The notes beneath the pieces were generated by a model. That model had not been told where the DNA came from and searched no databases. It saw only the letters and a list, made by a program, of their open reading frames with translations. From Paenibacillus oenotherae (GTDB lineage Bacteria; Bacillota; Bacilli; Paenibacillales; Paenibacillaceae), in the NCBI RefSeq assembly GCF_019443105.1, contig NZ_JAHZIJ010000016.1:50759-114758 (forward strand): a DNA stretch of 64,000 nucleotides, read 5' to 3'. Below, in pieces: positions 1 to 8,684 of this stretch. A program made the position numbers and the translations under genes. Every line of letters begins with the position of its first letter. Position 1 is the stretch's first letter.

Positions 1-606
1 GCGATCTTTACCGTCGTTGTAGCGGCGAACAGCGTGGCGAACGAATTCAGCAGCGGGACGATCAAGCTGCTGCTCATTCGACCCTGGAGCAGATCCAAAA
101 TTCTGCTATCGAAATATGTAAGCATTCTATTGTTCGGATTGCTGCTCGGTGCGATCATGTTCGTGCTAACATTGGGGGTTAATCTGCTCCTGTTCCCCTT
201 TGACAACAGCAATTCTGTTGTGCATGAATCCTTCGGATCCGTAAGGGACATGAGGCCTATCGAGTACATCCTCTTATATTACGGCAACAAATTTATTGAG
301 CTGGTGATGCTCGTTACGATCTCGTTCATGATGTCAGCTGTATTCCGCAGCAGCGTGCTCGCTATTGTCCTATCCCTGCTTATTCTTACATCAGGCATGG
401 GCATTGCCCGCATCTTGTTCGCTCTGGGCTATGAGTGGGTGGACTATGTCTTGTTCCTGCACATGAACTTCGTTCCATACCTGGACGGCGCGCCGCGCAA
501 AGAGGAGTTCACCCTTCCCTTCTCCATGGCAGTTTACGGCGTATACTATGTGATTTTCATAGCTACTACATGGTTCATATTCAACAAAAGAGACGTGTCG
601 TCATAG
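1..606 (+). CDS. ABC-2 type transporter permease, C-terminal part (5' end outside window)
   Basis: The reading frame is open from base 1, so this is the 3' part of a longer gene. The visible ~200 residues begin with the motif NEFSSGTIKLLLIRPWSR, typical of ABC-2 permeases of the YhgE/NatB/ABC-2 type just before a membrane segment. Several hydrophobic helices follow (about residues 28-55, 95-140 and 170-195). The protein ends in a short basic tail. It would be the membrane subunit of an ABC exporter whose ATPase should lie upstream, outside the window. Its substrate cannot be inferred. A repeat element starts right behind the stop codon. Confidence 0.85.
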   Translation, partial: AIFTVVVAANSVANEFSSGTIKLLLIRPWSRSKILLSKYVSILLFGLLLGAIMFVLTLGVNLLLFPFDNSNSVVHESFGSVRDMRPIEYILLYYGNKFIELVMLVTISFMMSAVFRSSVLAIVLSLLILTSGMGIARILFALGYEWVDYVLFLHMNFVPYLDGAPRKEEFTLPFSMAVYGVYYVIFIATTWFIFNKRDVSS

Positions 607-619
607 AAACTGGGCCGCA

Positions 620-967
620 CCTCTTCTCCATGTGTTTGGAAAGCAGAGTGACGGAGTAAGAAGCCTGCGAATGTGCATGAATTTTGGTTGCAAGACGCCT
701 TAATGATGAAATTCCTGCGATCGTGCATGAATTTGAGACAAAATCGGGCGATAAGGAGAAACGAAGGTGAAATGCCTGCACGCTGGCAGGCATTTCACCT
801 TCATGGGGTCAGAAACGAGCAAATACATGCCGTTTCGCAGTTTTCGCCTAGCTGGCATGTCTCGGCGTTTGAATGACGGATCGTCCTCTGGCGAGGAGTA
901 CGTCAACAGTCAGTCCCATGATCGAGTGGGAGCTGAGATTTCCCATCAGGACTTTCTGGACAGCTCC
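620..967 (+). repeat. Three-hairpin intergenic element, copy A (one terminal repeat kept)
   Basis: This non-coding element fills the gap between the convergent ABC permease and bactofilin genes. It carries CCTGC-N6-GCATG units starting at 664 and 714 (50 nt apart) and a third palindromic CCTGC...GGCAGG unit at 775 (61 nt further). A GAAACG/CGTTTC hairpin follows near 807-835. The right end at 949-967 (GGACTTTCTGGACAGCTCC) matches the terminal inverted repeat of copies B and C. The left terminal repeat and the GATGC terminator-like module are missing, so this copy is truncated. Confidence 0.8.
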
Positions 968-973
968 GCTGTA

Positions 974-1414
974 TTATCCGGCCTGCAGCGCCTTCTCTTT
1001 ATTCGCTCCATCCTTGCTCTGCTGGGACTCTGTCCCTGCTGATCCACGCGGCTTGGCATCCGCGGTCCGCTCCATCCGGCAGGTGCCGTTGAGCTGGCCG
1101 CCCTCCTGAATAAGCAGCATGCCTACGGTGGCATTGCCGTGAAGCTGTCCGGTTGCCGTAATGGTCAGGCGGCCCTTGGTTGCAATATCTCCGTAAATTT
1201 TCCCGGCAATCGTCACATCACTGGCAGTAATGCTGGACTTCGCAATTCCGCATTCCCCGACAATGACTTCACTTCTGCACTCGATGTCGCCCCAGTATTC
1301 GCCCTCGATGCGAATGCCGGCCTCGCTGATCATTTTCCCTTCCATATGTGTTCCTTGTCCGATCAAGGTATCGGTTTTTGCAGCGGGTCTCTTATTATCC
1401 TTGAACATTGGCAT
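974..1414 (-). CDS. Bactofilin family polymer-forming cytoskeletal protein
   Basis: This 146-residue protein has the bactofilin layout: a short charged N terminus (about 1-15), a regular hydrophobic/Gly pattern of a right-handed beta-helix (about 16-115, e.g. GIRIEGEYWGDIECRSEVIVG and KIYGDIATKGRLTITATGQL), and a flexible charged tail. Bactofilins form nucleotide-independent filaments that position cell-wall enzymes. The start ATG overlaps the stop of the upstream peptidase gene (TAATG), so the two genes are translationally coupled. This M23 peptidase plus bactofilin pairing is also known from shape-determining loci in other bacteria (CcmA with Csd1-type peptidases). A role in cell shape or spore shape is an inference. 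Confidence 0.88.
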   Translation of the reverse strand: MPMFKDNKRPAAKTDTLIGQGTHMEGKMISEAGIRIEGEYWGDIECRSEVIVGECGIAKSSITASDVTIAGKIYGDIATKGRLTITATGQLHGNATVGMLLIQEGGQLNGTCRMERTADAKPRGSAGTESQQSKDGANKEKALQAG

Positions 1415-2397
1415 TAGTCCTCCTTCACCAGTCGCAAGTATTTGAGCGGATTGACAGGCTCATCATTCTGCATAATCTGAAAATGAAGATGGGGGGCGGT
1501 GCTTCTTCCCGTTGTGCCGAGAAGGCCGATCTTCTCGCCCCTTACTACGGTATCGTTTCGTTTGGCCTCCACGCGCTTTAAATGATAGTAAACCGTCTTG
1601 AGATTGTTGCGGTGAGTGATTACGATATAATTACCTTTACTGGCATTGGAGCCTGTCTCAGTTACAGTACCGTCAGCGGCTGCGAAGATCGTATCTCCTT
1701 CATCTCCGCTAATATCAACTCCCGCATGGAAGGTTGAGCGGCCGGTAAAAGGATCCTTGCGGTAGCCGAAGCCAGACGTTAGCTTATGCGATTGAGTGGG
1801 CCAGCCGGATGGGATTGCCGCGAGCTGGGCCCGGCGCAGCTGAGTTTTGCGGAGGGAATCCGCCATCGTAACGCCCATCGCGTCAACCAGGCTCGCAATC
1901 GCGCGAAAATCAAGATCGGATTGGGCAGCCAGTTTGGCCATAGTGCGGGCTGCATCATCGGCTGAGGCAGAGTAGCTGCTGGTCGATACCTCCTTCCTGG
2001 GGACATTCACCGCTTCTGTCGGACTGACAGTGCGGCCGTATGTTTCTGTGAATTTCTGCAGCTTGGTTTCGAGCTGCTTCAGGTCGGTGAGCTTCGTCTT
2101 CATCTCTGTGGACTGCTTCTTCAGACGTTCAATTTCGAGCTTGAGTGAGACTACGCTCTCGTCCTTCTCCTGAATCGTATGTGTGTAAGCATTCACTTGG
2201 GCTGTCATAGCCTCCTCCACATAGGCAAGCTCGTTAGCGGAGCGAAGCTGGAGCAGGGCGATGCAGCTTGATACCGCAAGCACAGCGGCGGCTGGTGCAG
2301 CGACGACCGATCGTTTCGACACACGGAATTGTTTGACGTTCTGATCCGCGTCGCGCAAGACCAACAGCGACCACTTTTTCTTCCGGGTTCGTTTCAA
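1414..2397 (-). CDS. Membrane-anchored M23 family peptidoglycan endopeptidase
   Basis: The protein has 327 residues. A very basic N terminus and one transmembrane segment (about 30-50) are followed by a long coiled coil (about 58-115) and a C-terminal LytM/M23 domain. Zinc-site motifs are visible: HAGVD (about residue 223) and HLHFQ (about 304). The start is a TTG with GGAAGGAGA about 10 nt upstream. The fold suggests a divisome- or elongasome-associated peptidoglycan hydrolase acting outside the membrane. It is the first gene of a two-gene operon with the bactofilin, which may localise it. Confidence 0.9.
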   Translation of the reverse strand: MKRTRKKKWSLLVLRDADQNVKQFRVSKRSVVAAPAAAVLAVSSCIALLQLRSANELAYVEEAMTAQVNAYTHTIQEKDESVVSLKLEIERLKKQSTEMKTKLTDLKQLETKLQKFTETYGRTVSPTEAVNVPRKEVSTSSYSASADDAARTMAKLAAQSDLDFRAIASLVDAMGVTMADSLRKTQLRRAQLAAIPSGWPTQSHKLTSGFGYRKDPFTGRSTFHAGVDISGDEGDTIFAAADGTVTETGSNASKGNYIVITHRNNLKTVYYHLKRVEAKRNDTVVRGEKIGLLGTTGRSTAPHLHFQIMQNDEPVNPLKYLRLVKED

Positions 2398-2545
2398 TAG
2401 GCGTTCTCCTTCCGGCCGGCAATGAGTTTGAACGTTCTATAGCTATTTATTCTTAGAAGCCAAGAAACATGCCAAATAATCGGCGCATACGACAGCAGCT
2501 CGGAGTTAAAACTATACATATTTCAAGGCTGACAGGGGCGAAGCT

Positions 2546-3973
2546 ATGATCTGGTTCACACTGGCATTTCTCATTTTTATCTTCCAAATTGCTACGATTC
2601 TTATATTGGAATTCCGCCATCCATCCAAGACCGTCGCATGGTTATTAATTTTATTTATTTTCCCGATTATCGGCTTTGTCATGTATTATTTTCTGGCCAA
2701 AGAATATCAGCGCCGCCGGACGGTTCGCAAAAGCCGTGTCGTGGCGGAGGAGATACGGCTGCAGGCGCTGCTGCGCTGCAAGCTTGTCAATCGCCCTACT
2801 GATATCAACAGCGGACAATTCGCCCACCAGGAACGATTGTACCGGATGCTGCAAAGCATGTCGCTCTCGCCGATTACGAGCTGCAATGAGACGCAGGTGC
2901 TTACGAACGGAGAGGAGACCTTCCCTGCCATATTGGCTGCGATAGAAGGCGCGAAGCATCATATTCACCTGGAATATTACACGATCAGAGATGACGGAAT
3001 TGGCCGGAAGTTCAAGGAGGCTCTGATCAGGAAGGCGCATGAGGGGGTAGAAGTACGGGTTATATACGACGGAGTAGGGAGCCTGGAGCTCAGCAATCAA
3101 TACTTGCGGGATTTGCACCAGGCGGGCATTGAAACGACCTGCTTCCTGACACCCCGGCTGGCTTTCTTCGACAAACGGATGAATTACCGCAATCATCGCA
3201 AGATCGTCGTCGTAGACGGTCTGATCGGTTTTGTCGGGGGGATCAATATCGGGGATGAATACTTGGGCGGCAATAAGAAGCTTGGCTTCTGGCGTGATAC
3301 CCATCTGCAGGTGAAAGGGGACGCGGTTTATTTTTTGCAGGATATCTTCATGAGGGACTGGTGGTTCACCACGAAGAAACGGCTGAGTGATTCCGCTTAT
3401 TTGCCGGAGCATGCATGCGTGTCAGAGGAGCAGGTGCAGATTGTATCGAGCGGTCCAAGCAGCATCGCGGACACCATATTGGAGGTCGTGTTCTCGGCGG
3501 TATCGGTGGCGAAGACGAGAATCTACATAACGACACCTTACTTTATCCCCGATGCCAGCGTGCTGATGGGGCTGAGAACAGCAGCGCTCAGCGGCGTCGA
3601 TGTACGGCTGATCATCCCTTATGTGGCTGACTCCAATCTCGTCCTGTATGCGTCTCTGTCCTATGTGGAGGATATGCTTGCTGCAGGCGTGCGAATCTAT
3701 CGCTATAAGAAGGGGTTTGTCCACTCCAAAGTGCTGATCGTAGATAACCTGATCGCTTCTGTAGGCACAGCTAATATGGATATGCGCAGCTTCTTCAGCA
3801 ATTTCGAGCTCAATGCGCTGTTGTTCGACCAGTCCGCCATTGATAAGCTGGAGAAGGATTTCATTCAGGATATGGAGGACAGTGAAGAAATCCATCTGCA
3901 TTCCTTCAAGCAGCGGCCTCGCTGGCAGCGGGCCAGCGAAGTCATCGCGAGAATGCTGTCGCCGCTTTTGTGA
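2546..3973 (+). CDS. cls: Cardiolipin synthase (phospholipase D superfamily)
   Basis: The 475-residue protein has two N-terminal membrane helices (about 1-20 and 30-52) and two PLD HKD motifs: NHRKIVVVDG (about residue 216) and HSKVLIVDN (about residue 393) followed by GTANMDMRSF. This matches the length and layout of bacterial cardiolipin synthases, which join two phosphatidylglycerol molecules into cardiolipin and glycerol at the membrane. The gene is a single transcription unit, divergent from the M23/bactofilin operon, and ends at a strong hairpin at about 4020. Firmicutes often carry several cls paralogues, so which one this is stays open. Confidence 0.93.
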   Translation: MIWFTLAFLIFIFQIATILILEFRHPSKTVAWLLILFIFPIIGFVMYYFLAKEYQRRRTVRKSRVVAEEIRLQALLRCKLVNRPTDINSGQFAHQERLYRMLQSMSLSPITSCNETQVLTNGEETFPAILAAIEGAKHHIHLEYYTIRDDGIGRKFKEALIRKAHEGVEVRVIYDGVGSLELSNQYLRDLHQAGIETTCFLTPRLAFFDKRMNYRNHRKIVVVDGLIGFVGGINIGDEYLGGNKKLGFWRDTHLQVKGDAVYFLQDIFMRDWWFTTKKRLSDSAYLPEHACVSEEQVQIVSSGPSSIADTILEVVFSAVSVAKTRIYITTPYFIPDASVLMGLRTAALSGVDVRLIIPYVADSNLVLYASLSYVEDMLAAGVRIYRYKKGFVHSKVLIVDNLIASVGTANMDMRSFFSNFELNALLFDQSAIDKLEKDFIQDMEDSEEIHLHSFKQRPRWQRASEVIARMLSPLL

Positions 3974-4016
3974 ATTATGATTCAAGGAAAGCTTGAGCAA
4001 GGCCAGCCGCTGGAGC

Positions 4017-4069
4017 AACAACAAAACCCCATCGCTTGCACAGAGGCAAGGGACGGGGTTTTGCTGTTG
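4017..4069. terminator. Bidirectional intrinsic terminator between cls and the oxidoreductase gene
   Basis: CAAAACCCC (4022-4030) pairs with GGGGTTTTG (4055-4063). An inner TTGC/GCAA stem lies between the arms, with A-rich and T-rich flanks. It lies between convergent genes. Confidence 0.85.
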
Positions 4070-4082
4070 TGCCCGGGAGGGG

Positions 4083-5315
4083 CTATATGCGTTTCAGTAT
4101 GGACGGTCTGTCGAGTCTGACAATGGAGGCAATGGGATGATCCTCCCCGCGTATGAGGCTGCGAAGTATAGTTGCGGCAATCATGCTGTAGACGGAGCCG
4201 TTGCCGCCGTAGCCCAGACAATAATAGACTCCCCGACAAGCGGGATCCATGCCGATGAAGGGGAGGTTGTCCCGCGACTCGCCGAATGTTGCTGTCCAGT
4301 CATAAGCGACGGGCGCATCCAGTGTCGGGAACAGTTGCATAACCTGCTTGTGCAGCTTGTCCGTTCTCTTGTGCCGCGACTGCTCGCTGCTGGTAGGCTC
4401 AGGCTTCTTCTCATCCAGGCCCCCGGCAATAATTCTCCCGTCAGCTGTTGTCCGCATATATAAGTAAGGCCGTGCAGTTTCCCAGATGAGAAACCTTTCA
4501 TGCCAGGTAGCAGCATTCTCTTGCGGCTCTGTGGCGATAGCATATGTACGATTAAGTTCAGCAGAGATCAGATGTCCGCGAAGCTCCTCCGGCTCGTAGC
4601 CGATGGCATAGATAACATGGTCTGCCTCCACTACAGCTCCAGCGCCTGTCTTCAGGCGGTGCACGCCATTATCGGTCGTATCATGGGCGATAATGTCCGT
4701 ATGCTCATGAATGGCGAGACCGAGCTTCGATGATGCCCCGGCAAGCGCATGAACGAATTGGAACGGGTTAATCTCGGCGTCTCCATGCGTAACCATTGCC
4801 CCCGGCTTGCGAAATGGGAAGTGCTGCATAATTTGATCCGGTTCCCAGTATTCGACCGGAAATCCATTAGCCAGCAGCGCTTCATATTCACGCCGCAGCT
4901 TAGGCACATCCTGCTCTGTGCTTGCATAATACAAGCTGCTTCTCCGGCTGAATCCGGCTGCCGTCCCCAGTTCAGAAGCAATATGGCCGATTTGCTCTAT
5001 AGCTCCTCTGCACGCTCGGTAGAATTGAACGGCATCATGCTCGCCGATCTGCTGAATTAACTCCGTGAGCATAATATCATTGCAGAATTGCAGCAAACCC
5101 GTATTCACCGAAGTGCTTCCTCCAGCTACTTCTCCACGCTCCAGTATAACAGCATTGATGCCGGCCTGGGCCAGAATGTATCCGCATAGAACGCCGGATA
5201 TGCCTCCGCCTATAATTGCAACACGGTAACGCACGTCGGATTGCAGAGGCGGGTAAGAATGGAAATCCGGCAGAGTCGTTGGCCAGTAAGCTTCACCATA
5301 ATAGAGATCTTTCAT
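4083..5315 (-). CDS. FAD-dependent oxidoreductase of the DAO family
   Basis: The chosen ATG has GGGAGG 9 nt upstream; an in-frame ATG 33 nt further out lacks such a site. The protein (about 410 residues) has an N-terminal dinucleotide-binding motif (VAIIGGGISGVLCGYILAQ), an ERGEVAGGSTSVNTG segment as in glycine/D-amino-acid oxidase-like enzymes, and a C-terminal GxDxxxxGVYYCLGYGGNG FAD motif. Some close relatives carry a C-terminal Rieske domain; none is seen here. The substrate is unknown and is likely an amine or amino acid. The gene is monocistronic. Confidence 0.85.
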   Translation of the reverse strand: MKDLYYGEAYWPTTLPDFHSYPPLQSDVRYRVAIIGGGISGVLCGYILAQAGINAVILERGEVAGGSTSVNTGLLQFCNDIMLTELIQQIGEHDAVQFYRACRGAIEQIGHIASELGTAAGFSRRSSLYYASTEQDVPKLRREYEALLANGFPVEYWEPDQIMQHFPFRKPGAMVTHGDAEINPFQFVHALAGASSKLGLAIHEHTDIIAHDTTDNGVHRLKTGAGAVVEADHVIYAIGYEPEELRGHLISAELNRTYAIATEPQENAATWHERFLIWETARPYLYMRTTADGRIIAGGLDEKKPEPTSSEQSRHKRTDKLHKQVMQLFPTLDAPVAYDWTATFGESRDNLPFIGMDPACRGVYYCLGYGGNGSVYSMIAATILRSLIRGEDHPIASIVRLDRPSILKRI

Positions 5316-5396
5316 TGCGCTGTACCTCCCGTTGCTTATTATGCCCAATAAGCCTAATATGTTGAGTAGTAATGAGAATATACGAGATGAGGACAG

Positions 5397-5424
5397 AAAA
5401 AAGAGGGGTTTCCCCCTCGTTATT
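5397..5424 (-). terminator. Intrinsic terminator of the YtxH operon
   Basis: Read on the minus strand, GAGGGGG-aaa-CCCCTC is followed by T6. It lies 10-20 nt past the stop of the small gene ending at 5434. Confidence 0.85.
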
Positions 5425-5433
5425 CATGGATGA

Positions 5434-5655
5434 TTATTCTTGAATCGGATCAGGAATCCAACCGTCCTCCTGCAGCTGTGAGTTGGTCTTCATGCCTTTC
5501 ATATCGTTGCCAAGGCGCCTCATATCCTGCTCATCTTGAACCATGGAGCCGTTCTTGGCTTGCTCGATGGGTGCGGATTTGCGTCCCGCTTGACCTGAGG
5601 CAGGCTGTGAATCAGGATTGAGACCTTTCAATTGCCGCTCCGTTCGATGATCCAT
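5434..5655 (-). CDS. Small hydrophilic hypothetical protein
   Basis: The 73-residue product is charged and Gln/Asp-rich, without membrane segment or recognised domain. The start has AAGGAGTGAG about 6 nt upstream, inside the end of the YtxH gene, and the two genes overlap by 44 nt in different frames. That overlap plus the shared terminator argue for co-expression with the YtxH protein. Function unknown. Confidence 0.6.
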   Translation of the reverse strand: MDHRTERQLKGLNPDSQPASGQAGRKSAPIEQAKNGSMVQDEQDMRRLGNDMKGMKTNSQLQEDGWIPDPIQE

Positions 5656-5989
5656 TGGGACTCACTCCTTCTTCATTTCGTTTCATATTCTGGAAGACAT
5701 GTGCCGTTTGTTCAGCGGCAGCAGCCACTTTATTTGCCGCAGCTTTACCGATTTCATTAACCCGGGTGCTGACATCACTGGCTTTATCCTTCGCTTGAGT
5801 GGCTAATGTACCTGCATGCTCGCGAGCCGCTGAGGAGAGCTCGGTTGATTTGCGGCGAATGGTCTCCCTCATATCCTTGCCTGATTTGGGTGTCATCAGC
5901 AATGCAGCTGTAGCGCCTACCGCACCGCCAATAATGAGACCTTTCCACAATTTATTACCGCCTGCTTGTCGATTATTCACGTTTTCCAT
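5612..5989 (-). CDS. YtxH domain protein, membrane-anchored stress protein
   Basis: The 125-residue protein has the YtxH pattern: a short polar N terminus, a Gly/Ala-rich hydrophobic helix (KGLIIGGAVGATAALLMTP, about 15-33), the motif SGKDMRETIRRKS, and a long Ala/Lys amphipathic helix (about 45-100). Related B. subtilis genes belong to the general stress response, but their molecular role is unclear. RBS AAAGGAGCTG precedes the ATG. It is the first gene of a two-gene unit divergent from the asparaginase gene. Confidence 0.85.
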   Translation of the reverse strand: MENVNNRQAGGNKLWKGLIIGGAVGATAALLMTPKSGKDMRETIRRKSTELSSAAREHAGTLATQAKDKASDVSTRVNEIGKAAANKVAAAAEQTAHVFQNMKRNEEGVSPNGSSNGAAIERSQS

Positions 5990-6183
5990 GATCGTCAGCT
6001 CCTTTATTTGAATGGTAAGAGTATGGCATAGAAGCAGTGGCTTCCGCCTGGTTGTATTCCTTCATGTCTCTTTTATACCCGCACCCTATGGCGTTTGAAA
6101 CGAACGGCTGCTGCAACGAATAGGTTAAATGGGATTGAGGAAACGTAGAGATTGAGCTGATAGATAGATGGAATGGCATTGGA

Positions 6184-7608
6184 ATGGGGGCGGTAATGAT
6201 GCCGGATGAGGAGCCTGGGGATGGCGGCGAGCGGTTGGACGTAGAGTTGAATGGGGATGAGAGTTTAAGCGATGAGGAGCAGGAAGGATACGGGAGCATG
6301 AGTGGGGATCAGAACAGATACGGGAGCATGAATGGGGATCAGGACGGATACGGGAGCATGAATGGGGATCAGGACGGATACGGGAGTTTAAAGGAGGAAC
6401 GGAAAGAGGACGTGGGCTTGAAGGGGGAGCAGGGGGGATACGAGAGTTTGAATGAGGAGCGGAATGAGAACGAGAGTATTGGGGAGGAGCAGAGTGAGGA
6501 TGAGAGTATGAAGGAGGAGCAGAGTGAGGATGTGAGCATGAAGGTGTTCGGCGAGGCTGGTTCAATGAGGGTAGAGGAACGGTGGAATGAAGTGGATGAA
6601 ATTGGCGGGCTGCCTCTTGTGGTTGCGACAAGGGGCGGCATGGCAGAGAACGTCCATCGCGGGCATGTGGCTGTCGTGCGGGCAGACGGCAAGCTCGTTG
6701 CTGCGGCAGGGAATGCGGATGTGTGGACGTTTATGCGGTCAACAGCCAAGCCGATTCAGGCGATTGCCGCTATATTGGCCGGAGCTGTGGAGAAGGCCGG
6801 GCTGGATGATGCGGCTTTGGCGCTGATGTCTGCGTCCCACCAAGGCGAGGCGGAGCATATGGCGGTACTGGAACGGATGCTAGTGCAGACCGGTGTGGCA
6901 GAAGAGGAACTGATATTTCATGAGACATTGCCGAGCGGGATGAAAGGGCGGCATGAGTGGCAGCAAGGAGGCGGGCAGCCTCGCAAGCTGTACCACGTAT
7001 GTGCAGGCAAGCATATCGGCATGCTTGCCCTCAGCAAGCAGCGCGGCTGGCCGCTTGACAGCTACTGGCAGCCGGATCATCCTCTTCAGCGCGAAGTGCT
7101 GCGCATAGTGAGCATCTTCGCAGGTCTGCCGCCAGAAGCCATCCGCCTTGCAATTGATGGCTGCGGCTTACCTGTGTTCGCGATGCCGCTATGGCGCATC
7201 GCGCTCGCCTATGCACGGCTGGCCGCCCAGCCAGAGGCATGGGCGGACACCGCCGTCAGAGCCGCGGCTGCGCGCATTGCCGCGGCCATGAACAGCCACC
7301 CCGCCCTCGTCGAGGGCTCCGGGCGGCTGGCCACAACGATGCTTGGCGACGGGAACGTCGTCGCCAAAAGCGGTGCGCAGGGCATCTTCGTCTTCGCCTT
7401 GCGCCAAGAGCAACTGGCCGTCGCCATCAAGATGGACGACGGCACTGAATCCGCTTGGCCGCAAGCTGCCTGCGCTGTGCTGGAGCAGCTGCGCATCGGC
7501 GGCGAGCTCGCCGAGCGCATCCGCAGCGGGTTCCCGCCGTCGATTATTAACGACGCGGGTCAAACGGTCGGGCGCCGCGAGCCATGCCTGCGGCTGCGCC
7601 TCCTGTAG
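6184..7608 (+). CDS. Asparaginase II family protein with acidic tandem-repeat N-terminal extension
   Basis: About 330 C-terminal residues match the asparaginase II (PF06089-type) family: LVVATRGGMAENVHRGHVAVV, RSTAKPIQAI, MSASHQGEAEH and CAGKHIGMLAL. This family differs from the classic AnsA/AnsB fold. In front of it lie about 130 residues of Glu/Asp/Gly/Ser decapeptide repeats encoded by ten 30-bp units (6241-6540). The start is uncertain: the ATG at 6184 lacks a clear RBS, the ATG at 6196 follows GGGGGCGG, and a start near 6565 would remove the repeats. The frame stays open and uninterrupted through the repeats, which favours translation. Confidence 0.8.
   Translation: MGAVMMPDEEPGDGGERLDVELNGDESLSDEEQEGYGSMSGDQNRYGSMNGDQDGYGSMNGDQDGYGSLKEERKEDVGLKGEQGGYESLNEERNENESIGEEQSEDESMKEEQSEDVSMKVFGEAGSMRVEERWNEVDEIGGLPLVVATRGGMAENVHRGHVAVVRADGKLVAAAGNADVWTFMRSTAKPIQAIAAILAGAVEKAGLDDAALALMSASHQGEAEHMAVLERMLVQTGVAEEELIFHETLPSGMKGRHEWQQGGGQPRKLYHVCAGKHIGMLALSKQRGWPLDSYWQPDHPLQREVLRIVSIFAGLPPEAIRLAIDGCGLPVFAMPLWRIALAYARLAAQPEAWADTAVRAAAARIAAAMNSHPALVEGSGRLATTMLGDGNVVAKSGAQGIFVFALRQEQLAVAIKMDDGTESAWPQAACAVLEQLRIGGELAERIRSGFPPSIINDAGQTVGRREPCLRLRLL
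6241..6540 (+). repeat. Coding 30-bp minisatellite, ten units
   Basis: Units of exactly 30 bp start at 6241, 6271, 6301 and so on up to 6511. The units at 6331 and 6361 are nearly identical; outer units are degenerate. The encoded decapeptide is roughly N/E-G/E-D/E-Q-x-G-Y-G-S-M. The period is a multiple of three, so copy-number change keeps the frame. Confidence 0.9.
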
Positions 7609-7670
7609 CATCCGTGCAGCTTGCTTGTAGCATGGAGCGCCTCTTCCTGTATCTGGCATATCGTCCTGGC

Positions 7671-7727
7671 AAAGAACCTCCTGCCCCACATAGCTCATAG
7701 CTAGTGGGCGCAGAGGTTCTTTCTTCA
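7671..7727 (+). terminator. Terminator after the asparaginase gene
   Basis: AGAACCTC (7673-7680) pairs with GAGGTTCT (7713-7720). An inner CCCAC/GTGGG stem is present, and TTCTTC follows. Confidence 0.75.
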
Positions 7728-7934
7728 TATTTTGGCATGGCCTGAGCTGGACCCGCGCATATCCTAGACACATTATCCGCAACACGGGTTTTGTCCTACA
7801 GCGAGTAAGCCTGGGCCCGCTTCTGGCTGCCCTGCGCTTTCCTTCGCAGCGTTTCAGTCTTGCTGCCATTGGTGTATATGCAACATAGAACGATGCAAGA
7901 CGAGTCCAAGTCCACTAAGAAAGGGTGAGCGTCT

Positions 7935-8096
7935 ATGTTAGGATGGGCAGTACTATTTTTCATTGTTGCAATTGTCGCTGGAGTGATGGGATTTTTCACG
8001 CTGGCATCAGCGGCGGCGGGCATAGCCAAAATCTTGTTCTTCGTATTTCTGATCTTGTTCGTCGTCTCACTTATTTTCGGAAGAAGACGAGTCTGA
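7935..8096 (+). CDS. DUF1328 small membrane protein (YtjA-like)
   Basis: The 53-residue product starts [20 protein letters not shown], has two hydrophobic helices with a Gly/Ala turn ([15 protein letters not shown]), and ends in Arg-Arg-Arg. This is the full DUF1328 pattern, a family of tiny inner-membrane proteins often linked to stress genes. AAGGGTGAGC lies about 5 nt before the ATG. The gene precedes the YflT-like stress gene by 88 nt and may share its regulation. Molecular role unknown. Confidence 0.85.
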   Translation: MLGWAVLFFIVAIVAGVMGFFTLASAAAGIAKILFFVFLILFVVSLIFGRRRV

Positions 8097-8145
8097 CCTA
8101 AGCTTCACAAGCATGGCAGAGATTCGAGCTTACAACAGACACAAA

Positions 8146-8162
8146 GCGGGTACGAAACCCGC
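8146..8162 (+). promoter_or_regulatory. GC hairpin in the leader of the YflT-like gene
   Basis: GCGGGT-acgaa-ACCCGC forms a short, stable hairpin 12 nt upstream of the AGAGGAGG ribosome binding site. There is no U tract, so it is not a terminator. It may stabilise the 5' end or affect initiation. Confidence 0.35.
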
Positions 8163-8184
8163 ACATTAAGAGGAGGAATTAAAA

Positions 8185-8583
8185 ATGGCGATTACGACTA
8201 GAGTGACAAGTGTACATGCGGTGAGTACGATTCATGAGGCGAGAGAGCAGTTGGACAGCTATATCCGGCAGGGCTATACGAGAGACCAGCTGTTCGTTCT
8301 GACACATGAGAAGGATCGTACAGAGCGAATTGCCGAGCAGACCAATGCCGAGCAGATCGGCATAAGCGAAGAGGGAATCGGAACTTCGATTGCGAACATT
8401 TTCCGCTCTCGCGGTGCTGAACTGCGGGCCAAAATGAGATCGGTGGGCATTAGCGAGTCAGAAGCCCAGCGGCTGGAAGAAGAGATGGACCGTGACAAAA
8501 TCGTAGTCATTGCCTGGGGCGGCAAGCCTTATGAGGATGATGAATACGATCCGGACATCATGTACTATCCGCCGATTATATAG
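8185..8583 (+). CDS. YflT-like general stress protein
   Basis: The 132-residue protein matches the heat-induced stress protein YflT (general stress 17M-like) domain: a beta-alpha unit with HEAREQLDSYIRQGYTRDQLFVLTHE, a helix with GTSIANIFRSRGAELRAKM, and a conserved EEEMDRDKIVVIAW. B. subtilis homologues belong to the SigB regulon; no SigB promoter was identified here by eye. RBS AGAGGAGG lies 9 nt upstream. A strong terminator follows. Confidence 0.85.
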   Translation: MAITTRVTSVHAVSTIHEAREQLDSYIRQGYTRDQLFVLTHEKDRTERIAEQTNAEQIGISEEGIGTSIANIFRSRGAELRAKMRSVGISESEAQRLEEEMDRDKIVVIAWGGKPYEDDEYDPDIMYYPPII

Positions 8584-8624
8584 CCATCAGCCACACATCA
8601 CACATCATGCTGCTGCAGCAAGCG

Positions 8625-8659
8625 AGTAGACCGTTCATCTGTGAACGGTCTACTTTTTG
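8625..8659 (+). terminator. Strong terminator after the YflT-like gene
   Basis: Perfect 13-bp stem AGTAGACCGTTCA / TGAACGGTCTACT with a 4-nt loop and T5. Confidence 0.93.
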
Positions 8660-8684
8660 TAGACAGGAAGAGGAGGGGGAGCCT

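Noticed and set aside
2651-3412. 253-codon minus-strand frame inside cls
   Set aside because: It is antisense to a clear cardiolipin synthase with both HKD motifs, lacks a recognised domain, and is a shadow of codon bias.
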